Assembly (NCBI GenBank): GCA_947450475.1
Contig: CANFVK010000001.1
Location: 310,001 to 374,000 of the forward strand
Length of the DNA stretch: 64,000 nucleotides
Reading direction: 5' to 3'
Source: Bacteriovoracaceae bacterium
GTDB taxonomy: Bacteria > Bdellovibrionota > Bacteriovoracia > Bacteriovoracales > Bacteriovoracaceae
The first letter of the stretch is position 1; the number at the start of each line of letters is the position of its first letter. The position numbers and the translations under genes are program-made. This document shows, in pieces, positions 10,056 through 20,248 of the stretch. The notes beneath the pieces are model-generated. The model made no database searches, was not told the DNA's origin, and saw nothing but the letters and a program-made list of their open reading frames with translations.

Positions 10056-11064
10056 AAGAGTTGAAACTCATGGCTCCGTTAGAGTTGACCTTTTGGGGGG
10101 AACTCTTGATCTCAACCCCATAAATGTCATTCTTCCCAATGTTGTTACTTTAAATCTTGCAACTTCCCTAAAAGCTAAAGTAACAGTCAGTGAATTGGAT
10201 TTTGATGGAGTCGAAATCATTTCTCATGATTATCTCTCAAAAGAGCGCTTTCATGCTAAAGATTTTTCAGACGAAAATTTGCAAAATGGCTTTTTTAAAA
10301 ACTTAAGCTTTATCGCTCAAATCTTAAATCTTTTTGGAATTCATCGTGGCATAAGCATTGAACTTGAATCAGGCTCTCCAGCTGGAGCCGGACTTGGTGG
10401 ATCTTCGGCGATGGGAGTTACTTTTTTTAGTGCTCTGGCGAAATTTAAGAACGTATCTATAGACCGTATCGAAGTTATTGAGAAAGTAAACTCTCTTGAA
10501 GCTCGAATTCTAGATTGTGGGCCTGCAGGCTATCAAGATTATTATCCTGCTATGTTTGGTGGGGTGTTGGGATTATTGGCTAGGCCTGGTGAAGTCATTG
10601 TAGAGCAACTTTTTTCTGAAGAATTAAAAATGTATCTAGAATCCCACTTAACTTTGGTTTACAGCGGTGAGACTAGAAATTCTGGAATTAATAATTGGGA
10701 AGTTTATAAAGCATTTTTTAATAAGGATTTAGCCGTAAGGGCAGGTTTGAATGAAATTGCTAAACTGTCGTCTCAGGCATTAAAAGATATTCAGACAAAT
10801 CAATTTGGAGGCATCTCCAGATTAATAGCGCTAGAAGGTGAAGAGAGAAGAAAATTGTTTCCAGGAATTTTGACTGCAAACATGAATAATTTGCGAGAAG
10901 CTCTGCTGGCCGAAAACCCTCACTTTGGAATGAAAGTTTGCGGCGCTGGTGGAGGGGGATGTTTTCTTCTCACTCATCAACCTAAGGATATTGAAACCGT
11001 TACGACATTGATTAATAAATTCAATATGAAAAAACTAGAGTTTTCTATTGAAAAACCTCTTTGA
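10048..11064 (+). CDS. GHMP-family sugar kinase (heptose-7-phosphate kinase-like)
   Basis: SPAGAGLGGSSAMGV (GHMP motif), CGAGGGGCFLL. Probable start GTG 10048 (VSRRVETHGSVRVDLLGG), overlapping the hpt end, instead of the track start at 10006. Confidence 0.85.
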   Translation: MSRRVETHGSVRVDLLGGTLDLNPINVILPNVVTLNLATSLKAKVTVSELDFDGVEIISHDYLSKERFHAKDFSDENLQNGFFKNLSFIAQILNLFGIHRGISIELESGSPAGAGLGGSSAMGVTFFSALAKFKNVSIDRIEVIEKVNSLEARILDCGPAGYQDYYPAMFGGVLGLLARPGEVIVEQLFSEELKMYLESHLTLVYSGETRNSGINNWEVYKAFFNKDLAVRAGLNEIAKLSSQALKDIQTNQFGGISRLIALEGEERRKLFPGILTANMNNLREALLAENPHFGMKVCGAGGGGCFLLTHQPKDIETVTTLINKFNMKKLEFSIEKPL

Positions 11065-12020
11065 AGGAAACAATGGATAGTAAAAACATCGGCAGTCTAA
11101 GTATGAAAGGTGGTCGTAACGATAACTTCTACTTTTGCTTAATTGAATATTATCCGCAAAATTCTCGATGGTTTCTGAAGTCACTTCTTCCTGTTAAGGA
11201 TGAAGAAGCCCATGATAATGATGAAGCCATTCGTGCTTGGATTCATAACTTTGGTGTCAAACAACTGGTGGTAGATTTTCCGCTATCACAATCTGCCTGT
11301 TCGGTTTGTGAGCTTGAATGCCCTGGTGCGATCAATTGCCCGGAGCCAAGTGTTTCTACTGTTCGAGAAAAAATTAAAATTTTATTAAATGAAGATTTAA
11401 AACTTATTAATCAGAATCCTAAGAAATACGAACAAGATAGAAATAAGTCTGATGAAATTGTCTATAATCGTGATATTTTTGAGAAAGAAACTTCTCATCA
11501 TCTGCTTTCAAGATCTTTTAAGAGAAGACTAAAAAAAGGATTTCTTCCTTATTGGAATAGAGCTATCGATTTTTGGGTTTGGAAATATTATTATGATCAA
11601 ATTTTAGAAACATTTTCAACTTCTTTTGATTCATTTGGAAATATTTCACTAATGATACTTTCAAGATTCAGCTACATAAAACGACATTTTCCTAAGCATT
11701 TAGAGCTTTTTGAAGCTAATGAGCAAATTATCCTCATTGAATTACTTCGTTCTAAAATTCTTTTGAAAAAAGATTTAGATATGCTTTCTGATATTGAATT
11801 GGGAATTGAAGTTCGTTTGGATACGATTAGAAAAATTGAAAAAAAACTTGATATTTTTATTTATAACCATGATCTAGATATACTCGTTAAAAATCCCAGA
11901 GCCTTTGATTCATTTCTTTTAGCACTTGCTGGGCAGAATGTTTTGCAAGAAAAAAATAGAAAATTGCCAGATTGGACTCAACCAGAAAAAACAAAATTTA
12001 TTATTCCAGATTTTAATTAA
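11061..12020 (+). CDS. Hypothetical protein, possible DUF429/RNase H-like
   Basis: LVVDFPLSQSACSVCELECPGAINCP cysteine cluster; family assignment is weak. Confidence 0.45.
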   Translation: MKETMDSKNIGSLSMKGGRNDNFYFCLIEYYPQNSRWFLKSLLPVKDEEAHDNDEAIRAWIHNFGVKQLVVDFPLSQSACSVCELECPGAINCPEPSVSTVREKIKILLNEDLKLINQNPKKYEQDRNKSDEIVYNRDIFEKETSHHLLSRSFKRRLKKGFLPYWNRAIDFWVWKYYYDQILETFSTSFDSFGNISLMILSRFSYIKRHFPKHLELFEANEQIILIELLRSKILLKKDLDMLSDIELGIEVRLDTIRKIEKKLDIFIYNHDLDILVKNPRAFDSFLLALAGQNVLQEKNRKLPDWTQPEKTKFIIPDFN

Positions 12021-12411
12021 TTTTTTTGGGAATCATTTTACCAGCTTCAATAAATGAATAGGTGTAAATGACTCCTGGAATAAAAAAGAAATAGGCTTTC
12101 AAGGAAATAATCATAGCGACTGCGGAAATTGCCGCCATAAAGCTATAAAGTCTAACATATTTAATCGCCAATTTTTTTTCTTTGTAAAACAGTACATAAA
12201 TCACAAGATGTAGAATTAAAAAAATAATTAAAACCAAGGTTAAGGTTTGAAGAAAAATTTGATAAATTTGCAGTTGAAAGTCAGGAGAGTCTATTGCTTG
12301 TTTAATAGCTTTGACGTATTCATCGTAATTGGTCATTTTAAAATAAGACCATAGTGATACTGCAGCATCAGACAAAAAGCATAGTAGTGCAACGAGAATT
12401 TTATTTTTCAT
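12013..12411 (-). CDS. Hypothetical membrane protein
   Basis: Three to four hydrophobic helices. Confidence 0.6.
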   Translation of the reverse strand: MKNKILVALLCFLSDAAVSLWSYFKMTNYDEYVKAIKQAIDSPDFQLQIYQIFLQTLTLVLIIFLILHLVIYVLFYKEKKLAIKYVRLYSFMAAISAVAMIISLKAYFFFIPGVIYTYSFIEAGKMIPKKIN

Positions 12412-12924
12412 TTAATTGTCTTCTTCAATTCCGCCTTCTTTACCAAAGGTAACGGCCAGATTTTTTGTTCTTTCGGTTAATATTTTAGTTACTTGAATCG
12501 GATCTTGCATCATTTGCAATTCGCTTTCGCTCATAATTCCAGTATCTTTACCCATCAGTAAAATTTCTCCAAATGCCAATTGGTGAGTTATTTGATTTTT
12601 TCCAATCACTATAAGTTTATAAGAACAATTTATTAGCTCAAAATGAAGCATCATTTCAGAAAGTAAACCTGCTTTTATATTTAAAGAATAGATATTCGAA
12701 TTTATTTTTTTTAAAGTCGTTTCTGGATAACGGTTAAATTCTTTGATTTGTTCTTGAAAGCTAAAATGACAACTTATAACGGTTTGCCAGTCAGTCATTT
12801 CTAAATTGTAAGCTAAAAGTTTTCCTTTAATAGAAGGGGTTTTTATGCGCACATTTTCGGCGAATGCTTTAGGCTGAACTGACAACAAAAGTAGCAGAGT
12901 GAAAAAGATGGTTATAGGCTTCAT
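12412..12924 (-). CDS. Hypothetical secreted protein
   Basis: N-terminal signal peptide ITIFFTLLLLLSVQPKAFA; adjacent to 12013-12411. Confidence 0.6.
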   Translation of the reverse strand: MKPITIFFTLLLLLSVQPKAFAENVRIKTPSIKGKLLAYNLEMTDWQTVISCHFSFQEQIKEFNRYPETTLKKINSNIYSLNIKAGLLSEMMLHFELINCSYKLIVIGKNQITHQLAFGEILLMGKDTGIMSESELQMMQDPIQVTKILTERTKNLAVTFGKEGGIEEDN

Positions 12925-12994
12925 GAATCTCTAGTATAGAAGTGATTTAAATTTTTGAGTAGCTTTTTTAATAACATTACGGATAATTAAATTA

Positions 12995-13258
12995 ATGAAG
13001 CGAATCATTATTATATTGTGTGTAACAACTCTTGCCACGTCCATCGGATTATATTTTCGACCTAGCTACGTTTTAATTGGTCAATTGAATTGGATCAATG
13101 TCTTAACTAAGGGATATTTCGTAGGTTCAATCGCAAAGTTTTTTTCTCAATCACTCTTGGATCAATCATTTTATTTTGTCATGAGTTTTACGGCGGGAGG
13201 TATGCTTCTAGGTATAATATTGGCAATTTTTTTTGGAGGATCAGGCAAAAGAAAATAA
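12995..13258 (+). CDS. Hypothetical small membrane protein
   Basis: 87-aa ORF with two hydrophobic segments. Confidence 0.5.
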   Translation: MKRIIIILCVTTLATSIGLYFRPSYVLIGQLNWINVLTKGYFVGSIAKFFSQSLLDQSFYFVMSFTAGGMLLGIILAIFFGGSGKRK

Positions 13259-13259
13259 A

Positions 13260-13712
13260 CTAATCTTCAAACCGGCCTTGTTGAATTTTTCGTGTGATAT
13301 CTTTTTCTTTTTCTGCACTTCGTTTGTCGTGCAATTTTTTACCTTTAGCAGTGGCGAACTCTAATTTTATTTTTGAATCTTTAAAATATATTTTAGTGAT
13401 AACTAAAGTTAAATTTTGTGTTTTCATTTCGTGATATAGGCGGGTAATTTCAAGACGATTCAAAAGAAGTTTTTTAACTCGTTGCTCTTGGTGGTTGTTG
13501 ATATTTCCAAAACTGTATTGAGGAATAAGCACATTATAGGCCCAAACTTCTCCCTGAGTATCAATGACCACGTAAGAATCATTAAGGGCAACTTTGCCCT
13601 CTCTTAGCACTTTTACTTCTGTTCCTTGCAATACGATTCCTGCCTCAAATTTTTCAATTAAGGTGTAGTCAAATCCAGCTCTCTTATTTGATCCAATTAT
13701 TTTTATGCCCAT
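13260..13712 (-). CDS. smpB: SsrA-binding protein SmpB
   Basis: NKRAGFDYTLIEKFEAGIVLQGTEVKVLREGKVALNDSYVVI, HDKRSAEKEKDITRKIQ. Confidence 0.96.
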   Translation of the reverse strand: MGIKIIGSNKRAGFDYTLIEKFEAGIVLQGTEVKVLREGKVALNDSYVVIDTQGEVWAYNVLIPQYSFGNINNHQEQRVKKLLLNRLEITRLYHEMKTQNLTLVITKIYFKDSKIKLEFATAKGKKLHDKRSAEKEKDITRKIQQGRFED

Positions 13713-13724
13713 ATCTCAAACTTT

Positions 13725-15038
13725 TTAAAAATTAAATTTTATTCCAAAACTAGCAGCAATGACATGACCGTTAATGTCGTATCCGCCGGCGCCAATTTTT
13801 AAGCCTCCATTACCATTTTCTTGATTAACAGATTTTTCGACATGTTTGCTTTCGAGTTGTTGATATTCAAAACTCGTTCCTAAATTAACATCTTTTGACC
13901 AAATAACAATGCGATATTGAAGGCCTGTAGAAAAAATATAGGTATTGGTATCAATGGAATTCCCACTTCCTGAAAAATTGCCATTGAGTGGGCTCATACG
14001 GTAAGCAAAACCTAAACCTGTGCTCAGACGATTGGTTAAATCCCATTTCATTCCAATTCTTGGATTGATGGTATCTTGAATATTAATATTTTCAAAAGCA
14101 CTGCTCGACACAATGGCACCACCAGTCTTGGTAAAAGTTATGATTGGTGGTTTGTAGCCACTCCATATTTGGTATTCAATTGCGGAGAAAAATTCTATCT
14201 CAGCAAATGCGATTGATGAGCCAAGTCTGAATGTGTGAGGATCATAAAAAATCATTGAGTCAATATTGGCTTCAAAAATGGGAAGTGGAGGGTTTGTAAT
14301 TTCTCCATTAACTTCGGCATGTAAGTTGGACTTCATCTCTTGTTGAAATGTAAAATAGTATTTGGCATTATTGTTTCTCATCACAACCGAGGCGATAATC
14401 CCCAAAGATGGATCGATTAATGATCGCGCACTTCCCCATGATCCTGTTCCGGTTCCACCGAGGCTAAGGTTTGTTTTTACTGAGGCCGAGGCTTGATAAC
14501 CTAAAATTGTTCCCAGCGAGAAGGCTAGATTTTCGTTGAACTTTTTGGCAAAATTTAAATAAAGACTGCTACGTTGGTAGCGAGAATGATACATGACATA
14601 CTCTGGCTTAAAGGGATCACCAGAGTTGGTTTCCATCAAATGACCGATGGGAAGAAAAAGAGAAAGCCCGAGTGTGCCGAGATGTTCATATCCAACGGGT
14701 AAAGCAAAGTGTAGCCCCATTCCATAAAATTTTTGATAATCATTGGCAACATTTCCAAATGTCGTACCGGATGTTGAATTTGTGTCATTGGTTACAACTA
14801 TGTTGCTCATGGGGGAGAAGTGAGTGGCAGCGGAATTAACTTGAACCAGAGCATTGACCTTTTTGGAAAAGCCCAGAACTGCTGGTGCATAGTAGTTGTT
14901 GCTTGGGTCGTTGGCATCAAGATTTGCCTGATTTCCTATGAAACTAGTTGAAAAACTAGCTCCAAAAAATTCAGGATAACTAGCAAAAATTTTTGAAGTA
15001 AAAAATAAGCACAAGCAAAAAAGTAAAGGCAATTTCAT
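13725..15038 (-). CDS. OmpP1/FadL-like outer membrane protein
   Basis: Signal peptide, ...NYYAPAVLGFSKK..., GMKWDLTNRLSTGLGFAYRMSP, C-terminal aromatic residue (GIKFNF). Confidence 0.7.
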   Translation of the reverse strand: MKLPLLFCLCLFFTSKIFASYPEFFGASFSTSFIGNQANLDANDPSNNYYAPAVLGFSKKVNALVQVNSAATHFSPMSNIVVTNDTNSTSGTTFGNVANDYQKFYGMGLHFALPVGYEHLGTLGLSLFLPIGHLMETNSGDPFKPEYVMYHSRYQRSSLYLNFAKKFNENLAFSLGTILGYQASASVKTNLSLGGTGTGSWGSARSLIDPSLGIIASVVMRNNNAKYYFTFQQEMKSNLHAEVNGEITNPPLPIFEANIDSMIFYDPHTFRLGSSIAFAEIEFFSAIEYQIWSGYKPPIITFTKTGGAIVSSSAFENINIQDTINPRIGMKWDLTNRLSTGLGFAYRMSPLNGNFSGSGNSIDTNTYIFSTGLQYRIVIWSKDVNLGTSFEYQQLESKHVEKSVNQENGNGGLKIGAGGYDINGHVIAASFGIKFNF

Positions 15039-15838
15039 GCTGATAAAATCCTGTAGAGATTAAGAACTTGTTCAAGACTAAGGGCTTCAGCACGAATAGA
15101 AAGTGGAATATCTTGAGAATTAAAAGCCGCTTCAATATTTGTTTGCTGATAAAAACTTTTAAGTACTCCGCCTAGTTGCTTTCTTTTTTGAGAAAACATA
15201 AGGCGCAAAAATTTTTCTAATTTTAGAAAATCATCAATAGGCACTAGCGGGGTTGATCTGCGCTTCATCGATAACACGGCTGAGTCAACCTTCGGAGCAG
15301 GAGTAAATGCCCCTGGTGGGACTTTAAGCAGCAAGCTACATTCAAAATAGCTCTGACATATAACCAAAAGAGAACTCATATAATTTTTTGTTGTTGCAAA
15401 AGGAAATACTTTATCAGCCACTTCTTTCTGAAACATCAAGGTCATAAATTTTATTTCTGGAGCTTGTAAAAAATTGATGAGTAATGGTGAAGCAACGTTG
15501 TAGGGAAGGTTTGATACCAACCAAATATTGCTCTCAGCAATATTTTTTTCTTTAAAAAAAGATGAGAGATTTAATTTTAAGGCATCAGTCATAGTTATTT
15601 GATTTGGGGAAATAAATTGATTGAGATAAATATCAAAGCGCTTATCTTTTTCTATAACGTAAAAAGGTTTTTTTATTTTGGCCAAACTTTCAGTTAAAAT
15701 TCCTGGTCCAGGTCCAATTTCAACAATGGACCCTGCTGATTCAGCAAAGTCTTGACATATTTTATCAATGACATTTTGATCACGTAAAAAATGTTGCCCT
15801 AACGATTTATCGGCAAAAGGAAGCTCTAGGTTACTCAT
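15035..15838 (-). CDS. rsmA: 16S rRNA dimethyladenosine transferase
   Basis: SLGQHFLRDQNVIDKI, IVEIGPGPGILTESL, NLPYNVASPLLINFL, FTPAPKVDSAVL. Confidence 0.96.
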   Translation of the reverse strand: MSNLELPFADKSLGQHFLRDQNVIDKICQDFAESAGSIVEIGPGPGILTESLAKIKKPFYVIEKDKRFDIYLNQFISPNQITMTDALKLNLSSFFKEKNIAESNIWLVSNLPYNVASPLLINFLQAPEIKFMTLMFQKEVADKVFPFATTKNYMSSLLVICQSYFECSLLLKVPPGAFTPAPKVDSAVLSMKRRSTPLVPIDDFLKLEKFLRLMFSQKRKQLGGVLKSFYQQTNIEAAFNSQDIPLSIRAEALSLEQVLNLYRILSA

Positions 15839-16914
15839 TTCATTTTTCTCTGGGCTTCAAGTTTATCTGCCTTGGATACAAACTGGCCTCGAGCATCGAG
15901 ACTCAGGCAATTGGGAAAAGCAATGGACTGGTGAAAAGTTCGGAGTGCATAATTGGCAATCATCGCGCCATTATCGGTACAATATTTCGGAGAGACAAAG
16001 TGAGCGTCACTAAATTTTTTAGAAAAGTTTTCTCTCAAATAGGAATTGCATGCGACACCACCTCCAACCACTATTGGTAGTGTCATTTGGAATCGATGAT
16101 GTACTAAATCCAGAGCAACTTGACATTTTTTTGTAAGAGCTTCAATGATAGCATGCTGATACGAAGCGCAAACATCTTCAATTTTAAAACTTTTATCAGC
16201 ATTATTTTCTATGAAGTTACGTAGGGCAGTTTTAACACCTGAAAAACTCATCATGGCCTGAGTCGGATCTAGGAGAGAGACTGGAAAAGTGTATTTTTTA
16301 GCATCACCAGACTTTGCCATTTCATCTATTATTTTTCCTGCCGGATAACCAAGTCCTAAAAGTTTACCCCCTTTGTCAAAGGCTTCACCGGCAGCATCGT
16401 CAATGGAATTGCCCAAAAGCTCAAAGTCATTTGGAGAAGTTACCAACAGAAACAAACTATGTCCTCCACTTACAAGCAAACCAAGATAAGGGTAATTCAT
16501 ATTTGTGGTGAGATGAATCGCCTCTAGGTGAGCGTAGAGATGATTGACGGAGGATATTGGTAGTTGATAAAGCATAGCAATCGTTTTAGCGCAATTAATT
16601 CCGGTTAGCAAAGGACCTAGTAAACCTGGATGAGTCGTTACGGCCAACAAATCAATTTCAGATAATTCAATGTCAGCTTCTTTTAATGAACTTTTAAGTA
16701 GAGGGGTAATCTTCTCTAGATGATTTCTAGCTGCAATTTCGGGGACAACACCACCCCATTTTTGCAAAATAAGTTCCTGGGAAAAAGAATGATGGGAAAG
16801 TATGGTTGGCATTTGATTCAAGTCATCCGGGTCGCCTTGTAAAATGGCGATAGATGTATCATCGCAACTTGTCTCAATTCCGAGGATTATTTTTTTGTTG
16901 GTTGCTTTTTTCAT
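15835..16914 (-). CDS. tsaD: tRNA threonylcarbamoyladenosine synthase TsaD
   Basis: ILGIETSCDDTSIAI, NHLYAHLEA, GLLVSGGHSLF, IDDAAGEAFDKGGKLLGLGYPAG, GGGVACNSYLRE. Confidence 0.97.
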   Translation of the reverse strand: MKKATNKKIILGIETSCDDTSIAILQGDPDDLNQMPTILSHHSFSQELILQKWGGVVPEIAARNHLEKITPLLKSSLKEADIELSEIDLLAVTTHPGLLGPLLTGINCAKTIAMLYQLPISSVNHLYAHLEAIHLTTNMNYPYLGLLVSGGHSLFLLVTSPNDFELLGNSIDDAAGEAFDKGGKLLGLGYPAGKIIDEMAKSGDAKKYTFPVSLLDPTQAMMSFSGVKTALRNFIENNADKSFKIEDVCASYQHAIIEALTKKCQVALDLVHHRFQMTLPIVVGGGVACNSYLRENFSKKFSDAHFVSPKYCTDNGAMIANYALRTFHQSIAFPNCLSLDARGQFVSKADKLEAQRKMK

Positions 16915-16928
16915 ATTTTATTAAACTA

Positions 16929-18515
16929 CTAAATAAGCGGACAGCTCATTTTTTTTAATTTTTGACTATAAGCTTTTTCATTAAGGGTTTTTTCATCTTT
17001 TGCATACCACTCTGGGGATTGTTCACCAGTGTGACAACTAAGGCACTTATTTTTTACTTGGGTCATCTTGTGATCATGAGTGTCTGGCGCATCTGCATTG
17101 AATGGATGTTCATCATGATTTGAATGACAATTTAAACATTGAACGTTGGCAAAATTATTTTTAATACCAGATTGTTTGTCCACTTCGAACCATTTTTTTG
17201 AAATCTTTTTTATGCTTTCGTTATCAAGCTTACGAACTGATTTAACTTCGGAGCTCAGAGCGTGAATTTGGTTCCAGTAATCGATAATAGGTTTGTTTTT
17301 AAAGCTAACCATGTTTTTTGCAGCACTGAATCCTTTTGGGTCACCTAATCCTAAAGAATGGCATTTTATACAATGGAGGTTATTTTGTTCACGAACATTC
17401 ATCAAAGTCGTATATGCAATGGCATGTGGGGTGCCCTGCCAAAATTCACCCTGTACCTTGTGACACTCGATGCAATTGACAGCGGTCTTATATTTTTTAA
17501 GAGAATTACTAGGTGAAACTGAAGCATTCGTCATTTTTGCTTGCTCTGCTAGCTGAATGGTGCTCATTTTAGATTTGTGGTCGTCAATAAATTTTCTAAA
17601 TGGATTTGGGGTTAAATATTTTTCCAGATCATCTCTGATTTCATGAAGCGTATAAGAGTCCATTGCTTTCTTTTCTTTTAAATCAATACTTATGTTTCCG
17701 ACGTAATGATTTTTAGAGAGAGTTTGAACGATTTTAACATTGCCAACATCTCGGGAAAATCGCAGAAAGCTTTGGGAATGGGCCCCAACAATCCAATCAA
17801 TGAAGGGAAATTTTTGCGCCAAGGTTTCATCGGGATCAAATCCTGCATGAGATAAAATGACAAGTCGGTGATATTTGTTATCAGGATTATACCCAGCTAA
17901 TTTAAGCTCCTCTATTAAGCCTGGAAGTACTTGCGAAATATCATTGAATTGTTCCGAAAGAGAATTATTAAAGACATCTGGTGCAACAAAGCCCAGAAGA
18001 AAGATTTTTGCATTTGCTCGTTCGACAATTGCAAATCGCCTATGCTTTATGACGGATTCATCTTTTAAATTAGAGATCAAAAATTCAAATTTTCGGGTAT
18101 TGGCAAGAGTCTTTAGGAAATCCATTCCCAGAGCGAAGTCTTGATCACCTGGAACAAAAAATTTTAATCCAAGCTGGTCAAGTCCCAGGGCTAAGTTGTT
18201 TGCAGCAAAGGCTAGAGAGTCTTTCATGCTCAAAGGTATTACAGAAGAAGGAAAAAAGGTATCTCCAGTATCTACATAAAAAACTTCGCTTGTGTCTGAT
18301 AGCTTTTTAAAAAGTCCTGCTACTTGTGGAAGCCCCCCCAGTGGAAAATTGCGACATCCACATGGGTGAGTTTCTCCACTTATATTGTGAGAAAAAACAA
18401 GCGATAACGATTGATTTACAGCTCGGTGTTTGGGATGATCCATATCTTCAATATTTTTTATAAAAAAAGAACATGAACTTAGGGTAAGCGATAAAAGAAA
18501 TAGTAGCTTTTTCAT
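16929..18515 (-). CDS. Metallophosphatase/5'-nucleotidase-like domain fused to multiheme cytochrome c
   Basis: N-terminal SHNISGETHPCGCRNFPLGGLPQVAGL...FYVDTGDTFF; four CxxCH haem motifs (CIECH, CIKCH, CLNCH, CLSCH) in the C-terminal half. Confidence 0.85.
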   Translation of the reverse strand: MKKLLFLLSLTLSSCSFFIKNIEDMDHPKHRAVNQSLSLVFSHNISGETHPCGCRNFPLGGLPQVAGLFKKLSDTSEVFYVDTGDTFFPSSVIPLSMKDSLAFAANNLALGLDQLGLKFFVPGDQDFALGMDFLKTLANTRKFEFLISNLKDESVIKHRRFAIVERANAKIFLLGFVAPDVFNNSLSEQFNDISQVLPGLIEELKLAGYNPDNKYHRLVILSHAGFDPDETLAQKFPFIDWIVGAHSQSFLRFSRDVGNVKIVQTLSKNHYVGNISIDLKEKKAMDSYTLHEIRDDLEKYLTPNPFRKFIDDHKSKMSTIQLAEQAKMTNASVSPSNSLKKYKTAVNCIECHKVQGEFWQGTPHAIAYTTLMNVREQNNLHCIKCHSLGLGDPKGFSAAKNMVSFKNKPIIDYWNQIHALSSEVKSVRKLDNESIKKISKKWFEVDKQSGIKNNFANVQCLNCHSNHDEHPFNADAPDTHDHKMTQVKNKCLSCHTGEQSPEWYAKDEKTLNEKAYSQKLKKMSCPLI

Positions 18516-18517
18516 AA

Positions 18518-19318
18518 TTATAACTTAGCCTTTAGTTTTCCGGCCAATTTAGCTTCTCGGCTTTTAGGAAAACGGCTTTGAAGTTCATCCAAACTTTGTT
18601 TTGCTTCTTCAGTTGATTTTTGTTCAATAAAGGTTTTAGCCAAATTGAACAATGCCGATGGTGCGTAAAAAGAATTTGGATTTTCGGTAAAGAGTTTTGA
18701 AAAGTAAACCTTGGCATCTTCTAAGTTTTTAAGTTTTAGCTCTATGATACCCAAATAGTGTAGAGCAGCTTCACGATCCTTCTTCTTAGATTTTTTTGAA
18801 TCAAGTATGACCAGAAAGTCTTCTTTGGCCTCGGCAACTTTTCCAACCGTCATCTTGGCTATGGCAGCTTTAACCGTCGGAATTATTTCCTTTTCGTCTT
18901 TGACTTCTTTTTTTTTGGTAGCTTGTTGTTCCTTTTCTTCACTAAGGGTGGCAAGTGTTTTTACAACCTGTTCAAGGTATTTACTTTGCTCTAAAACTTT
19001 ATCATTTAAAGATTGGATTAATTCGCTTTGCTTTTTTTGAACTTCTTCAAGCGAAGTAATTTTATCTTTGAAATTTGTTTGATCAGCAGTTTCTAATTGC
19101 TTGGAATGCGCCAGTTCTTCGAGTTGGCCATTCATCTTTGCCATTTGTTCTTCTATGGTTGTAAATCGGCCGTTGGTATTGGCGGTACTCTTTTGAGTTT
19201 GAGCAACTTGTTCGTTGAGTGAGTCTACCGTTTTTTCACGACGTATGTCTTCCTGAGTTTTGCAAGATGAAAGGACAAGTAGAGTTAAAATAAAAAAATA
19301 GAGATGCAGCCTCTGCAT
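18518..19318 (-). CDS. Tol-Pal cell-division coordinator CpoB/YbgF-like TPR lipoprotein
   Basis: Lipoprotein signal, coiled coil, C-terminal TPRs (AALHYLGIIELKLKNLEDAKVYFSKLFTENPNSFYAPSALFNLAKTFIEQ); near pal. Confidence 0.8.
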   Translation of the reverse strand: MQRLHLYFFILTLLVLSSCKTQEDIRREKTVDSLNEQVAQTQKSTANTNGRFTTIEEQMAKMNGQLEELAHSKQLETADQTNFKDKITSLEEVQKKQSELIQSLNDKVLEQSKYLEQVVKTLATLSEEKEQQATKKKEVKDEKEIIPTVKAAIAKMTVGKVAEAKEDFLVILDSKKSKKKDREAALHYLGIIELKLKNLEDAKVYFSKLFTENPNSFYAPSALFNLAKTFIEQKSTEEAKQSLDELQSRFPKSREAKLAGKLKAKL

Positions 19319-19353
19319 AGATATTCCTCAATGAAAAAAAGCAATGTTTAAGT

Positions 19354-19653
19354 TTATAAATTTTCTAATGTCTTCTTTCGAATGGCAACATATTCTGCTC
19401 TTTCAGAATATTTTTTGGAAAGCAGGGCGTATTGTTGAGCTTTGTTGAAGTATTTTCTTTTATAGGAAGATTTCGCTTTTAGATAATAATACTCAGCTTT
19501 GCGAAATAGTCCTGGAGCCTTTATGTCTGCTTGAGATTCTTTTGCGGCCATGAAGGCAACCTGGGCCATCGACATCTCTAATTTGGGACGTGTGGTTGTT
19601 AGGCCACACGCCGATATTAAAACTAAAATTAAAAGGCATAGGATTTTTGTCAT
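19354..19653 (-). CDS. DUF4398-like lipoprotein
   Basis: Lipobox LISACG; short helical domain with PGLFRKAEYYYLKAKSSYKRKYFNKAQQYA. Confidence 0.65.
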   Translation of the reverse strand: MTKILCLLILVLISACGLTTTRPKLEMSMAQVAFMAAKESQADIKAPGLFRKAEYYYLKAKSSYKRKYFNKAQQYALLSKKYSERAEYVAIRKKTLENL

Positions 19654-19659
19654 TAAAAC

Positions 19660-20184
19660 TTATTTTGCAGTGATGACAAAGTTTGCTCTACGGTTTTTGC
19701 TCCAAGATTCCTCATCGTGGCCAAACGATAATGGCTTTTCTTTTCCAAGTGAAATAGTTGAAACGCGAGAAGCTTCAATTCCTTGACCAGCTAGGTATTC
19801 GCGAACGCTTTTTGCTCTTTTTTCACCAAGGGCTAAGTTGAACTGAACACTGCCGCGTTCATCAGCATGACCTTCAACTTGAACTTTAACTGAAGGGTGT
19901 GCTTTTAAAAATTGTGCATTGTTGTTAAGGGCATCTTTGGTCGCATTTGATAGTCCTGCTGAATTGAAATCAAAGTAAACCGTTTTAAGAGTTCCTGCTT
20001 TGTTGGAGTCTGAATCTGAATTTAGATCAAAACTAGATCCATCAGCTTTTGAGCTATCAACTTGAGTTTTGTTAGTATCAGGATTTACACCTTCTGCTGC
20101 ATTTTTCTTTTTAAGGTTTGAACAAGAAGAAAGTGAAAGGGCAGTTGCAACGATGCTCAAAATTAATGCGGTCTTGAATTTCAT
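19660..20184 (-). CDS. pal: Peptidoglycan-associated lipoprotein Pal (OmpA domain)
   Basis: Lipobox LSLSSCS; VYFDFNSAGLS...VQVEGHADERGSVQFNLALGEKRAKSVREYL. Confidence 0.93.
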   Translation of the reverse strand: MKFKTALILSIVATALSLSSCSNLKKKNAAEGVNPDTNKTQVDSSKADGSSFDLNSDSDSNKAGTLKTVYFDFNSAGLSNATKDALNNNAQFLKAHPSVKVQVEGHADERGSVQFNLALGEKRAKSVREYLAGQGIEASRVSTISLGKEKPLSFGHDEESWSKNRRANFVITAK

Positions 20185-20248
20185 GAGGGCTCCTTTAAAG
20201 CGTATATGCGTTAGTTAAAATAAAGTTTCAAAGTCTAATTTTGCAGCT

